Source of the DNA: Rhodococcus oxybenzonivorans
GTDB taxonomy: Bacteria > Actinomycetota > Actinomycetes > Mycobacteriales > Mycobacteriaceae
Direction of reading: 5' to 3'
Assembly (NCBI RefSeq): GCF_003130705.1
Contig: NZ_CP021354.1
Location: forward strand, 4,030,001-4,094,000
DNA: 64,000 bases
Shown here: in pieces, positions 1 through 9,522 of the stretch
Position numbering within the stretch: position 1 is the stretch's first letter
Layout: each line of letters opens with the position of its first letter
Made by a program: the position numbers and the translations under genes
Notes under the pieces: model-generated
Database searches by the model: none
What the model was told of the DNA's origin: nothing
Seen by the model: only the letters and a program-made list of their open reading frames with translations

Positions 1-1108
1 GTACCACCAGCCCTTCGTGCTGCGCGAACAGCCGCACTGCAGCAAGTTGGTCGAGAACGGAGACCGACAATTGTCTCCGCGCCATGATCTTCGCCATCTG
101 CGCGGTGCGGGCGGCCTCGGCGCGCACCCAGCCGATGCGGATACCTCCCCACACGGTCTTGCTGAGGCTGCCGATCGCCACGGTCGCCGATTCCGGGACC
201 GGGACACCGAACGGCTCGAGGTCGCCCGAACCGTCCAGCACGAGTTCCGCCGCAACCTCGTCCACGACGGTCACCACGCCGTGGTGGGCCATGGTCGCGG
301 CCAGCCGCCGCCTCCCGTCGGGAGTCGCCCTGGCTCCCGACGGATTGGAGAAGTCCGGCATCAGGTACGCCACGGTGGGAGCGCTCTGCCGGGCAGCGCG
401 ATCCGCCTCGGCGATGAAGGCGTCGGGATCCCTCGCATCGATCGGCACAGGGACAGGGCGGCCCCCCGCCGCCTGCACGGACTCGACCGCTCCGGGATAG
501 GTCGGATGTTCGACCAGGACCCGGTCGCCCGTCTCGACCAAAGCCTCGAACACCACTTCGGTCGCATCACCCGCGCCGCCGGTGACGAGGATCTGGTCCG
601 GGGTGGTCGGGAGACCCCTGCGGGTGTAGTGGCCTGCTATCGCCGCACGCAGCGTCGTCAGTCCACCGGGGTGGTAACCGTGCTGAGGCATGAAACGGGG
701 CAGCTCGTCGACGGCGTCCAGATAGGCCTCCCTGAGCTCAGGGGCCGCGGCCGGCGCGGCGTTGACGAGGTCGATGACACCGTCGACGGGCGCACCCACC
801 ATGCTTCCCCACGCCGGCGGACCGGAGGGCATCGCCACGTACGTCCCTGATCCGTGTCGCGCCGACGCCCAACCGGCCTCGCGTAGTTCGCGATACGCGG
901 CACTGACGGTCACCCGGCTGAGCCGGAGTTCCTCCGCGAGGGCCCGTTCGGCGGGCAGTCGGACTCCCACGGCCATCGATCCGTCGGCGACCCTCTCGCG
1001 GAGGGCGTCGGCTAGTCCGCGGTACAGCGGTTGCCCACCGATGGGCGCCGCGCCGAGCAGTACCGCCAACTCGGCTGCTGAGACGGTTCGGACTGGTTCA
1101 CCACTCAT
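1..1108 (-). CDS. MocR-type GntR regulator with aminotransferase domain (partial, 3' end outside window)
   Basis: The leftward frame stays open from an ATG at 1108 to the window edge, about 369 codons. The N-terminus reads MSGEPVRTVSAAELAVLLG. A winged-helix GntR domain spans about residues 25-95, with the signature LRLSRVTVSAAYRELREAG. A class I/II aminotransferase fold follows from about residue 110, with a PLP-lysine motif SLSKTVWGG near 145-170 in the DNA. This is the MocR/PdxR layout, in which a PLP-binding domain senses an amine, amino acid or vitamin B6. Family proteins are about 450-480 residues, so roughly the last 90 are missing. The target is unknown; MocR proteins usually control a divergent neighbour, and here that is a small hydrophobic ORF or the mobA-moeA gene. 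Confidence 0.85.
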   Translation of the reverse strand, partial: MSGEPVRTVSAAELAVLLGAAPIGGQPLYRGLADALRERVADGSMAVGVRLPAERALAEELRLSRVTVSAAYRELREAGWASARHGSGTYVAMPSGPPAWGSMVGAPVDGVIDLVNAAPAAAPELREAYLDAVDELPRFMPQHGYHPGGLTTLRAAIAGHYTRRGLPTTPDQILVTGGAGDATEVVFEALVETGDRVLVEHPTYPGAVESVQAAGGRPVPVPIDARDPDAFIAEADRAARQSAPTVAYLMPDFSNPSGARATPDGRRRLAATMAHHGVVTVVDEVAAELVLDGSGDLEPFGVPVPESATVAIGSLSKTVWGGIRIGWVRAEAARTAQMAKIMARRQLSVSVLDQLAAVRLFAQHEGLVV

Positions 1109-1169
1109 ACAGGCCACTTTCCCACAGAGGACTGGAAATCACGGTCCACTTTGCACCGACAATCGATAC

Positions 1170-1295
1170 ATGCTGGTTATTGGAATCCTCTTGGCCCTCA
1201 GCCTGGCCTCGGTGGCCTGGCTCTGCGTCAGCACCACGCACGGCGGACGGTCCGGGCTCGCCGGACCTCCGCGCAGCCACCTGCACAGCGATTGA
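1170..1295 (+). CDS. possible 41-residue membrane miniprotein
   Basis: An ATG at 1170 opens 41 codons. The N-terminal half, starting MLVIGILLALSLASVAWLC, would form one transmembrane helix; the tail is polar. It lies between the divergent MocR gene and the MobA-MoeA start and ends 22 bp before the latter. No clear Shine-Dalgarno sequence precedes it. I do not recognise the peptide, and chance is a real alternative. Confidence 0.3.
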   Translation: MLVIGILLALSLASVAWLCVSTTHGGRSGLAGPPRSHLHSD

Positions 1296-1317
1296 GGGTG
1301 TGCGGCAGCATGAAGGA

Positions 1318-3066
1318 ATGAACCCTGCCGCACCCGTTCACGCGATCGTCCTCGCCGGTGGACGAGCCACTCGGATGGGCGGCGTCGACAAGCCTGCCGT
1401 GGTGGTCGGCGGACGCCGGATGCTCGACACCGCTCTCGATGCCGTCAATGACTGTGCGCGCATCGTCGTCGTGGGACCGCGGCGCTCCGACCTCGATTCG
1501 ACGGTGCTCCAAACGCAGGAGACCCCGCCGGGCGCCGGGCCGGTGGCGGGGGTGGCCGCCGGACTGGCGGTGCTCGACGCCGAACCGGGAGACCGGGTGA
1601 TTCTGCTCGCGTCGGATCTTCCGTTCGCGGAACCCACGATGGTGGAGGCTCTCGCCGCCGCCGTGCAGGACGCCGACACCGTGTTCGCGGTCGACGAGTC
1701 GGGCCGCTTGCAGTTCCTGTTGTCCGCGTGGCGCATCGGCGCGTTGACCGACCGTGTCCGCTCGCTCGGGTCGACGGTCAATCAGCCCATGAAGGCGCTC
1801 GTTCCCGAAACGTTCGACACGGTCCTGTTCCGCGGCGTCACCGACTGCGACACACCGGAGGACGTCGAGCGGGCCCGCGGCCGGGCCGCTGCGTCGCCGG
1901 TCTCGATCGCCGAGGCCAGGCGCGCGATCCTCGAGGTGGTTCCCCCACTTCCGCCGCGGTCTGCGACGCTCGGCACGTCGCTCGGCGCCACACTCGCCGA
2001 GCGGCTGCTCGCCGCCGAAGCTCTGCCGCGCATCGCCGTGTCCGCCATGGACGGATACGCCGTTGCTGGCAACGGTCCGTGGGTGCTGCGCGACGACATC
2101 CGGTATGCGGGAAGCTCCGACGAACTCGAACTGGCGGACGGCGAGGCGGCCCGGATTGCGACGGGCGCGCACCTCCCCAGCGGCGCCACCGCCGTCGTGC
2201 GCGACGAATTCGCCGTGGTGACAAACACTTCCGACGGACCGCAACTGTCCCGCAGCCAGGACGCCCCCGTGCGCGACGACGCGCGGCGGCGCGGCGAGGA
2301 CTGGCACGAGGGCTACCGGCTCGCGGTGGAGGGCACGGCCGTCACGCCGGCACTCGTCTCCGCAGCCGCGAGCGCGGAGGTGACCACTGCGGGGGTACGC
2401 GGCCCCGTCCGCGCGCACGTGGCGGTGACCGGAGACGAGATCCGGCGGGAAGGTCCGCTGCGACGAGGGCAGACGCGGGACGCTCTGGGACCCGTTCTCC
2501 CCCAGTTCCTCTCGTGGTGTGGCGTCCGGACGGTCGCGGACACACACCTGCGGGACACGTCCGACAGCTTCGACGAATTGTTCAGGGAAGTCCGCCAGCC
2601 CGATCTGATCGTGATCGTGGGGGCGACCGGTGGCGGCGCGGCGGACCAGTTGCGTGCGGCGCTCGACCGGGCGAAGGCCCGGATCGTGGTGGGGAGGGTG
2701 CAGTGCCGCCCCGGTGGTTCGCAGGTGACCGCCCTGTTGCCGGACGGACGGGTGGTGCTCGGGCTGCCCGGAAACCCGTACGCCGCGGTCGCGACGCTGC
2801 TCATCACGGTTCCGTCCATCGTGGCCGCACTCACGGGTCGCACCCCGGCGCCACGTCAGCTGGCGCGTATCGCGAATGCATCCGAGGTCAGTGGCGACGC
2901 CACCCGGATCCTGCCCGCCGTCCCACAACCCGACGGCACGTGGCGGGTCGACCCCGGAATCCGGACCGCGCATCTCGCGGGCATCATCGACCGCGAAGCG
3001 TTGGCGCTGGTCCCGGCGGGCGCAGCCGACGGGGATCTGGCAGAGCTGGTGCCGCTACCCCGCTGA
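1318..3066 (+). CDS. MobA-MoeA fusion, molybdenum cofactor guanylyltransferase / molybdopterin molybdenumtransferase
   Basis: The 582-residue product joins two molybdenum cofactor enzymes. Residues 1 to about 190 are a MobA-type nucleotidyltransferase with the GTP-binding start VLAGGRATRMGGVDKP, which attaches GMP to Mo-molybdopterin. Residues from about 205 are MoeA-like: AMDGYAV, TGDEIRREG, GATGGGAADQL and LPGNPYAAV are all visible. MoeA inserts molybdate into adenylated molybdopterin. I chose ATG 1318 because the MobA motif begins ten residues later; in-frame GTG 1300 and an ATG further upstream would add residues without homology. The gene sits by nitrate/nitrite genes, and molybdenum guanine dinucleotide is the nitrate reductase cofactor. 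In most bacteria the two domains are separate proteins. Confidence 0.88.
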   Translation: MNPAAPVHAIVLAGGRATRMGGVDKPAVVVGGRRMLDTALDAVNDCARIVVVGPRRSDLDSTVLQTQETPPGAGPVAGVAAGLAVLDAEPGDRVILLASDLPFAEPTMVEALAAAVQDADTVFAVDESGRLQFLLSAWRIGALTDRVRSLGSTVNQPMKALVPETFDTVLFRGVTDCDTPEDVERARGRAAASPVSIAEARRAILEVVPPLPPRSATLGTSLGATLAERLLAAEALPRIAVSAMDGYAVAGNGPWVLRDDIRYAGSSDELELADGEAARIATGAHLPSGATAVVRDEFAVVTNTSDGPQLSRSQDAPVRDDARRRGEDWHEGYRLAVEGTAVTPALVSAAASAEVTTAGVRGPVRAHVAVTGDEIRREGPLRRGQTRDALGPVLPQFLSWCGVRTVADTHLRDTSDSFDELFREVRQPDLIVIVGATGGGAADQLRAALDRAKARIVVGRVQCRPGGSQVTALLPDGRVVLGLPGNPYAAVATLLITVPSIVAALTGRTPAPRQLARIANASEVSGDATRILPAVPQPDGTWRVDPGIRTAHLAGIIDREALALVPAGAADGDLAELVPLPR

Positions 3067-3070
3067 CGGG

Positions 3071-3775
3071 TCAGCGCTGGAACGACAGAGTGTGATGTGC
3101 GGCAGGAATGCCACTGCGGTAGCGCTCGGCCACCAACCCCACGACGGCCGGATCGACTCCCAACGGCTCCGCGACACCATCGGCGCCTGCGTCACCGAGT
3201 CGGGCGTGAAAGAGTCCGTGTGCGAGGAGGTACGAGGCGATGAACACTCGCTTCTCACCCTGCGCGCGAAGCGAAGCGACGACAGCCGGTACGCGAGGCT
3301 CGGCGGTAGCCACGAATCCTATGCGGACCCGCGTCGCTGCGAGTTCCGCCAACATCGCGGCGGCGCGGCGCACGTCACGGAGTGCGCGTGGGTCGGACGA
3401 TCCCGCTGCAGCGAGGACGACGGCATCCCCCGGCTGCCACCCGGCATCGACGAGACGCCGCAGGAGTACTTCGGCGAGTACGGGGTCAGGACCGAGTGCC
3501 CGCGTGACGGCGACCGACGGGTGCCCGCTGTCCGCGACTTCCCGGGGAACGTCGGTATGGACGTGATACCCGGACGCCAGAAACGCCGGAACCACGACCG
3601 CGGGGCCGGTGATGTCCCGCAGTACCTCGGACGGCGACGGTCCGAGAACGTCCACGAAGGCGACGCGCGTCGGACCGACCTGCTCGGCGACGGCATCCGC
3701 GAGCGTGGCGATCATCTCCACGCCGCGCGAACTCCGCGTGCCGTGTGCCACCAGTACCAGTGCTGTCTCGTTCAT
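3071..3775 (-). CDS. sirohydrochlorin chelatase of the CbiX/SirB family
   Basis: The 234-residue protein begins ALVLVAHGTRSSRG, the CbiX/SirB signature in which the histidine binds metal. A second half-repeat (FIASYLLAHGLFHARL) gives the two-lobed chelatase fold. SirB inserts iron into sirohydrochlorin to make siroheme; CbiX inserts cobalt. Iron is favoured here because the gene ends an operon with nitrite reductase, which needs siroheme. Its ATG overlaps the stop of the upstream hemD-like gene by 4 bp, so translation is probably coupled. It corresponds to Rv0259c of M. tuberculosis. Confidence 0.82.
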   Translation of the reverse strand: MNETALVLVAHGTRSSRGVEMIATLADAVAEQVGPTRVAFVDVLGPSPSEVLRDITGPAVVVPAFLASGYHVHTDVPREVADSGHPSVAVTRALGPDPVLAEVLLRRLVDAGWQPGDAVVLAAAGSSDPRALRDVRRAAAMLAELAATRVRIGFVATAEPRVPAVVASLRAQGEKRVFIASYLLAHGLFHARLGDAGADGVAEPLGVDPAVVGLVAERYRSGIPAAHHTLSFQR

Positions 3776-4929
3776 CGAACGCCCTCCTCACGAGAGTCGA
3801 CGCAGTCGACCGGGTCGAGCGCCAGGCGATAACCGCGCTTGACCACCGTCTGCACCGCTTTCGGTGCTCCCAGGGACGCGCGGAGCCGAGCCACAGCCGT
3901 CTCCACCGCATGGGTGTCACCGCCGCCGCCAGGCAACGCGGCGAGCAACTCCTCGCGGGGAACGACGCGCCCCGGACGTGCGCCCAGTGTCCGCATCAAC
4001 GACATCGCTGCGGGCGGCAACTGCCGGACCTCCCCGTCGACCACCACACAACCTCCTCGGATGCTGAGTTCATGGCCCGCAGTCTGGATCTTGTTGGCGC
4101 GCCGGGGCAGCTCGTCCGCGATGTGCCGGGCCAGGGCGCCGAGTCGCGAACGTTCCGGCATCGTCGTCGGGACCTCCAACTCACGCAACGGTCCGGCCGT
4201 CACGGGTCCCACACACACGGCGAGCACGCGATGGCGGAGCGAGTGCAGCACCATCTCGATCAGTCCGGTTTCCTTGGCTCGCGTCAGGAGCGACGCCACT
4301 GCCGGTGCACTGGTGAAGCTCACAGCATCGAGTCCGCCGCTGGCGATGAGATCGATCATCCGGTCCATCGGGGCCTGATCTTCGAGCGGCGTCCACCGAT
4401 AGACCGGCACGGCGATCACGTCGGCGCCGGCGCACCGAAGCACCTCGCAGAAGTCGGCGACCGGTTCCCATTCGGTGGTGGCGCCGTGCAGCTGCACGGC
4501 GATCCGTTTGCCTTCGACGCCCTCACCGAGGAGGTGGTCGAGTACTTCCGCCGACGACTCCGACGCCGGGGACCATTCCTCCCTCAGGTCGGCGGCGCGG
4601 ATGGCACCCTTGGCCTTGGGACCCCGGGCCAGCAGTCGGCTCTCTGCCAGTGCCCGGCCGAGCTCTTCCGCTTCGCCCCAGCCTTCCGCGGCCTCCATCC
4701 AGCCGCGGAAACCGATTCCCGTCGTGGCGACCACGATGTCGGGCGGACTGTCGATGATCTGACGCGTGACGCGCTCGAGCTCGGTGTCATCGGCCAGCGG
4801 AATGATCCGGATCGCCGGAGCGTGAACCACGGTGGCGCCGCGCCTCGTCAGAAGTGTCGCGAACTCTTCGGCACGTCGTGACGCAGTGATCCCGACCGTG
4901 AACCCACACAGGGGTGTCCCCTCGTTCAC
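3772..4929 (-). CDS. uroporphyrinogen-III synthase fused to an OmpR-type DNA-binding domain
   Basis: The product is 385 residues with a GTG start that overlaps the nirD stop (GTGA). Residues 1 to about 265 are a HemD-like uroporphyrinogen-III synthase (VGITASRRAEEFATLL; VVATTGIGFRGWMEAAE), which closes the tetrapyrrole ring before siroheme synthesis. Residues from about 280 form a winged-helix domain like the response-regulator C-terminus (PREELLAALPGGGGDTHAVE, then AVQTVVKRGYRLAL). There is no receiver domain. The same architecture is known in Rv0260c. The domain may let the protein act on its own operon, but DNA binding is inferred. Confidence 0.85.
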   Translation of the reverse strand: MNEGTPLCGFTVGITASRRAEEFATLLTRRGATVVHAPAIRIIPLADDTELERVTRQIIDSPPDIVVATTGIGFRGWMEAAEGWGEAEELGRALAESRLLARGPKAKGAIRAADLREEWSPASESSAEVLDHLLGEGVEGKRIAVQLHGATTEWEPVADFCEVLRCAGADVIAVPVYRWTPLEDQAPMDRMIDLIASGGLDAVSFTSAPAVASLLTRAKETGLIEMVLHSLRHRVLAVCVGPVTAGPLRELEVPTTMPERSRLGALARHIADELPRRANKIQTAGHELSIRGGCVVVDGEVRQLPPAAMSLMRTLGARPGRVVPREELLAALPGGGGDTHAVETAVARLRASLGAPKAVQTVVKRGYRLALDPVDCVDSREEGVR

Positions 4930-5381
4930 GAACTCGAAGCCCCCGCCACGGACACGTCGTCAGCCGGTGCTTCCGCGACATTCCCGTGTGAACTGTGAAT
5001 CTGGACGACACCGGCCCAGACGCGCACGTCGTACACGGGCAGGCGAACTGATTCATCGTCGAGGCAACGACCGTCGATCAGCGAGAACACCTGCTTGAGC
5101 AGGGGCGACGCCACGGTGGGCTCTCCTGCGCGGTCACCGACGAGGCCGCGGGACATCACTGCTGCGCGCCCGTACGGATCGATGTTCCCGACTGCGCGCA
5201 GGGATCCGTCCTCGAGAAGAAACAGCGCCACCTGCTCACCGCCGCGCAGCAGAACTGCCACGCCGAGTCCGGGGATCAATCGGCTGAGTGGGCATGCGGA
5301 CGTCCATTCGAGCCGGCCTGACTGGACGCTCTCACGCCTGTTTCCACTGGCACTGTGCACGCTCACGTCGACGACGGTCAT
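4926..5381 (-). CDS. nirD: nitrite reductase (NADH) small subunit NirD
   Basis: A 151-residue Rieske-like protein with the NirD signature motifs (PLSRLIPGLGVAVLL; AVGNIDPYGRAAVMSRG; VYDVRVW). NirD partners NirB in the cytoplasmic NADH-dependent reduction of nitrite to ammonium. As usual for NirD, the cysteine and histidine ligands of true Rieske centres are missing. I chose ATG 5381 because an AAAGGAGG sequence lies about six bases upstream; an in-frame ATG nine codons earlier lacks such a site. nirB ends 81 bp upstream and hemD follows with an overlap. Confidence 0.9.
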   Translation of the reverse strand: MTVVDVSVHSASGNRRESVQSGRLEWTSACPLSRLIPGLGVAVLLRGGEQVALFLLEDGSLRAVGNIDPYGRAAVMSRGLVGDRAGEPTVASPLLKQVFSLIDGRCLDDESVRLPVYDVRVWAGVVQIHSSHGNVAEAPADDVSVAGASSS

Positions 5382-5462
5382 CACAGTCCTCCTTTGGGGC
5401 TGGTGCATTTCCGTGTGGGGTACATACTTCGGGTCTGGTGTTTCCTGGGCGTTAAGAAGGGA

Positions 5463-7972
5463 TTACTCCGAGGTAGAAGCTGCGAATTTCGGCATTCCCA
5501 TCAGCACGGGAACCTTCCGGACACCGGTCTCGTCGAAGGCGACGGTCGGATCGGCCTCCTCAGGCGCGTTGACGAACGACACGAATCGGGACAGCTTCTC
5601 CGGATCCTCGAGCACACCCGCCCATTCGTCCCGATATCCCTCGACGTGCTTGTCCATCGCTGCTTCGAGCTCGGCCGCGATGCCCAGGCTGTCCTCGCAC
5701 ACCACTGCCTTGAGGTGCTCGAGCCCGCCCTCCAGGGAATCCACCCACGGCGCCGTGCGCTGGAGGCGGTCCGCAGTGCGGATATAGAACATGAGGTAGC
5801 GGTCGATGTAGCGGACCAGCGTCTCGTCGTCGAGTCCACCTGCGAGCAGCTGCGCGTGCTTCGGCGACTGACCGCCGTTACCGCCGACGTACAGGTTCCA
5901 GCCGTTCTCGGTGGCGATGACGCCGACGTCCTTACCGCGCGCCTCGGCGCATTCGCGGGCACAACCCGAGACCCCGAACTTGAGCTTGTGCGGCGACCGC
6001 AATCCGCGGTAGCGGTTCTCCAGGTCGACCGCCATGCCCACGGAGTCCTGGACTCCGTAGCGGCACCAGGTGGACCCGACACAGCTCTTCACGGTGCGCA
6101 GCGACTTGCCGTACGCCTGACCCGACTCCATACCGGCGTCGACGAGGCGTTTCCAGATGGCAGGTAACTGCTCGACGCGGGCACCGAAGAGGTCGATGCG
6201 CTGACCACCGGTGACCTTGGTGTACAGACCGAAGTCGCGGGCCACCTCGCCGATGACGATGAGCTGCTCCGGCGTGCACTCGCCGCCGGGCATCCGCGGC
6301 ACCACCGAGTAGGTGCCGTTCTTCTGGATGTTCGCCAGGAAGTGGTCGTTGGTGTCCTGCAGGCCGGCCTGGTTGCGGTGCAGGATGTGATCGGAGTCCG
6401 TGGACGCGAGGATCGAGGCGACCACCGGCTTGCAGATGTCACATCCGGAACCCTTGCCGTACTTGGAAATCAGCGCGGAGAAGGTGCGGGTGTCGGTGGC
6501 CTGCACGATCTCGAAGAGTTCGGCACGCGACTGCTCGAAGTGCTCGCACAGCGCCTTCGACATCACCACGCCCGACGAAGCCAGCAACTGCTTGATGGTG
6601 GGAAGGCAACCGCCACAGGTGGTTCCGGCGTTGGTGCAGCTCTTCACCTGCGCGATGTCGCAGGCGCCCTCCGCGATGGCCCCACAGATCGCGCCCTTCG
6701 TGACACCGTTGCAGGAGCACACCTCGGCGTCGTCGGGAAGCGACCCGGCACCTGGCTTCTCGCCAGCCGGCGAGATGAGGGACGCCGGATCACCTGGAAG
6801 TTCGCGGCCCACCAGCGGACGCAGCGACGCATACGCGGACGCATCGCCGACGAGAATGCCACCCAGCAGGGTTTTGGCGTCGTCCGAGACGACGAGCTTG
6901 GCGTACGTGCCCTTCGCGGCGTCGTTGAGGACGACCTCGAGCGCGCCTGGGGTCTGCGCGAGGGCGTCACCGAAGCTGGCGACGTCCACACCCATCAACT
7001 TCAACTTGGTCGACAGATCGGCGCCCGGGAATTCGGCGTCTCCTCCGAGCAGGCGGTCCGCGACGATCTCCGCGGTGGTGTAACCGGGAGCGACGAGCCC
7101 GTAGCAGCGGCCCTCCACCGCGGCGCACTCCCCGACCGCATAAATGTTCTCGTCGGACGTACGGCACCCGAGGTCGGTGACAATTCCGCCGCGCTCGCCG
7201 ACGTCGAGCCCCGCGTCGCGGGCCAGCTGATCCTGGGGCCGCACGCCGGCGGAGAAGACCAGAAGCCCTGCCTCGATGGTCGAACCGTCCGACAGTTCGA
7301 CAGTGATGCCGTCGGGGCCTTCGGTGATTCCCGCGGTACCGACACCCGCGTGGACGGTGACGCCGAGGTCGGTGACCAGCTTGGCCAGCAGCGCTCCACC
7401 GCCCTCGTCGACCTGTAGCGGCATCAGCCGGGGTGCGAACTCGACCACGTGCGGGGTCATGCCCAGCAGCTTGAGTGCATTCGCTGCCTCGAGACCGAGC
7501 AGACCGCCGCCGACCACGACGCCGACCGCGCCGGGACCGGCCGCCTCCGCCCGGGCGCGGATACCGTCGAGGTCGTCGAGCGTGCGGTAGACGAAACACT
7601 CCGGCCGATCGTGGCCCGGGATCGGCGGAACGAACGGGTACGACCCCGTCGCCATGACCAGAGCGTCGTAGGCGACGACCTCTCCCGAATCAGTCGTGAC
7701 CTTGCGCGACTCACGATCGATGGACGCGGCCCTGCGGCCGATCCGGAGGTCCACCAGGGCATCACCCTGGTAGTCGTTGCCCGCGAGCGCAAGCTCCTTG
7801 GGGTCCCACGCACCCACATAGGAGGAGAGGCCCACGCGGTCGTACGCGGGGAGGGCTCCTCGCAGAGCACCGTCACCGACCAGTCGTCCGACTCGTCGCG
7901 TGCGCGGAGCGCCTCGACGAAGCGGTGCCCGACCATTCCGTGCCCGATAACTACTGCTGACTTGCGGCTCAT
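5463..7972 (-). CDS. nirB: nitrite reductase (NADH) large subunit NirB, interrupted by an apparent frameshift near 7848-7855
   Basis: NirB reduces nitrite to ammonium with NADH through FAD, [2Fe-2S], [4Fe-4S] and siroheme. From ATG 7972 the frame encodes MSRKSAVVIGHGMVGHRFVE, the FAD/Rossmann start, to about codon 40 (VLCEEP), then continues as non-homologous sequence. The expected continuation (LPAYDRVGLSSYVG) is in another frame, open from GTG 7835 to the stop at 5463. One extra C in the CCC run at 7853-7855 would restore a protein of about 836 residues, the normal NirB length. Downstream are the BFD-like centre (CSCNGVTKG, CGGCLPTIKQ) and the siroheme cluster (CVGSTWCRYG, SGCARECAEARG). 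This could be a real mutation or a sequence error. A start at 7835 would lose the FAD motif. Confidence 0.85.
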
Positions 7973-8026
7973 GCCGTCGCTCCTTCTAGCTGAAATACTC
8001 GAGTTCTTGCGGTAACTGCTCGTTGG

Positions 8027-9433
8027 TCACGCCGAGACGGAGACCTTTTCGTCGCCGTCGGTGACGGAGATGCCGCGAGCGATGGACGGGCGGCGCAGGA
8101 AGACGACCCAGGTGACGGCGATGCACGCGACATAGAAGGCGAGGAACACCCAGAACGCCATGGTCGCCGACTTGGCAGACCCGCCGTAGGAGGCGCGCAG
8201 CACCAGGTTGATGCCGACACCGCCGAGGCCTCCGATAGCGCCCGCGAAACCGATGAGGGCTCCCGACATTGCACGCGACCAGGCCGCCTTGGCCTCCCGG
8301 CTCAGCCCGTCGAGGCCCTGCGCCTTGGCCTCGAAGATCGACGGAATCATCTTGTAGACGGAACCGTTGCCGATTCCCGCCAGCAGGATCAGTGCGATGA
8401 AGCCGAAGACGAAGGCCACCATCACGCCTGCAGTGGCGGCGCCGGGCGTGCCGTCGTCGATGGTGCCGGCGGTCACGAGCACGGAGGCGGCGAGCGCCAT
8501 GACAACGAAGGTGTACAGCGTGATCTTCCCGCCACCGATCCGGTCGGCGAGCTTGCCGCCCATCGGTCGCGCGATGGAGCCGAGCAGCGGACCGATGAAG
8601 GCGATCTGCGCCGCGTGCAGTGCAGCCTGTGCGGGAGTCTCACCACCGGCGAGGAAGTTGATCTGCAGAACCTGGCCGAACGCAAAGCTGAACCCGATGA
8701 AGGATCCGAAGGTGCCGATGTAGAGGAAGCTGATGACCCACGAATCGGAGAACTTCAGCGCCTTGGCCATCGAGCGGAGATCGGACTTCTGGTTGCCGAG
8801 GTTGTCCATGAACAGGGCGGCGCCGACCGCTGCCACCGCAATGAACACCAGGTAGACCGCACAGACGATCCACGGTTCCGTGTTGCCCACGGTGGCGATC
8901 ACGAGAAGACCGACCAGCTGGATCATCGGGACACCGATGTTGCCACCGCCCGCGTTGAGGCCGAGGGCCCAGCCCTTGAGCCGCTGCGGGTAGAAGGCGT
9001 TGATGTTGGTCATCGACGAAGCGAAGTTTCCGCCGCCGACTCCGGCGAGCGCGGCCACGAGCATGAAGGTCGTGTACGAGGCCCCGGGGTTCATCATCAG
9101 GTACAGGGTGAACAGTGTCGGGATCAGCAACACCAGGGCACTGAAGATCGTCCAGTTACGGCCGCCGAAGCGGGCCGTTGCCACGGTGTAGGGAATCCGG
9201 AGCACCGAGCCGACCAAAGTGGGAACGGCGACGAGGAAGAACTTGCCCGCTACGTCGATGCCGTAGATATCGGTGGGCATGAAGAGAACCATGACCGACC
9301 AGATCGACCAGACGGAGAAGCCGACGTGTTCGGCGACGACCGACCAGATCAGGTTCCGCTTGGCAATGTTCTTGTTGCCCGCCTCCCAGGCGGCGACGTC
9401 TTCCGCGTCCCAGTGCTCGATGTAATGCTTCAC
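8027..9433 (-). CDS. narK: NarK-type nitrate/nitrite transporter (MFS)
   Basis: The protein has 468 residues and about 12 hydrophobic segments. The NarK family signatures are present: AALAGVGGGNFASSMTNINAFYP and GWALGLNAGGGNIGVP, the two nitrate-signature glycine motifs. It moves nitrate in or exchanges it for nitrite at the cytoplasmic membrane. I chose GTG 9433 because GAGGAGG lies five bases upstream; an in-frame TTG ten codons earlier has no such site. It is the first gene of the operon that continues with nirB 54 bp downstream. Its closest M. tuberculosis counterpart by context is narK3 (Rv0261c). Confidence 0.92.
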   Translation of the reverse strand: MKHYIEHWDAEDVAAWEAGNKNIAKRNLIWSVVAEHVGFSVWSIWSVMVLFMPTDIYGIDVAGKFFLVAVPTLVGSVLRIPYTVATARFGGRNWTIFSALVLLIPTLFTLYLMMNPGASYTTFMLVAALAGVGGGNFASSMTNINAFYPQRLKGWALGLNAGGGNIGVPMIQLVGLLVIATVGNTEPWIVCAVYLVFIAVAAVGAALFMDNLGNQKSDLRSMAKALKFSDSWVISFLYIGTFGSFIGFSFAFGQVLQINFLAGGETPAQAALHAAQIAFIGPLLGSIARPMGGKLADRIGGGKITLYTFVVMALAASVLVTAGTIDDGTPGAATAGVMVAFVFGFIALILLAGIGNGSVYKMIPSIFEAKAQGLDGLSREAKAAWSRAMSGALIGFAGAIGGLGGVGINLVLRASYGGSAKSATMAFWVFLAFYVACIAVTWVVFLRRPSIARGISVTDGDEKVSVSA

Positions 9434-9522
9434 CCGGGCCTCCTCGTTGTGTGGGAGACCCAAAGGTAGAAAACGGGTGTTGCGGCGGTGCTGCGGTCGG
9501 TGACCGCAACGTCAACTGATCC

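Noticed and set aside
1228..2973. 581-codon open frame on the minus strand
   Set aside because: Antisense to the MobA-MoeA fusion; no recognisable domain.
1728..3095. 455-codon plus-strand frame rich in Arg
   Set aside because: Shadow of the MoeA part in another frame; the Arg-rich composition is typical of off-frame GC-rich DNA.
9493..9507. GCGGTCGGTGACCGC palindrome upstream of narK as a GlnR or nitrate-regulator site
   Set aside because: It does not fit the GlnR box pattern I know well enough to claim; the match is only a short GC-rich palindrome.
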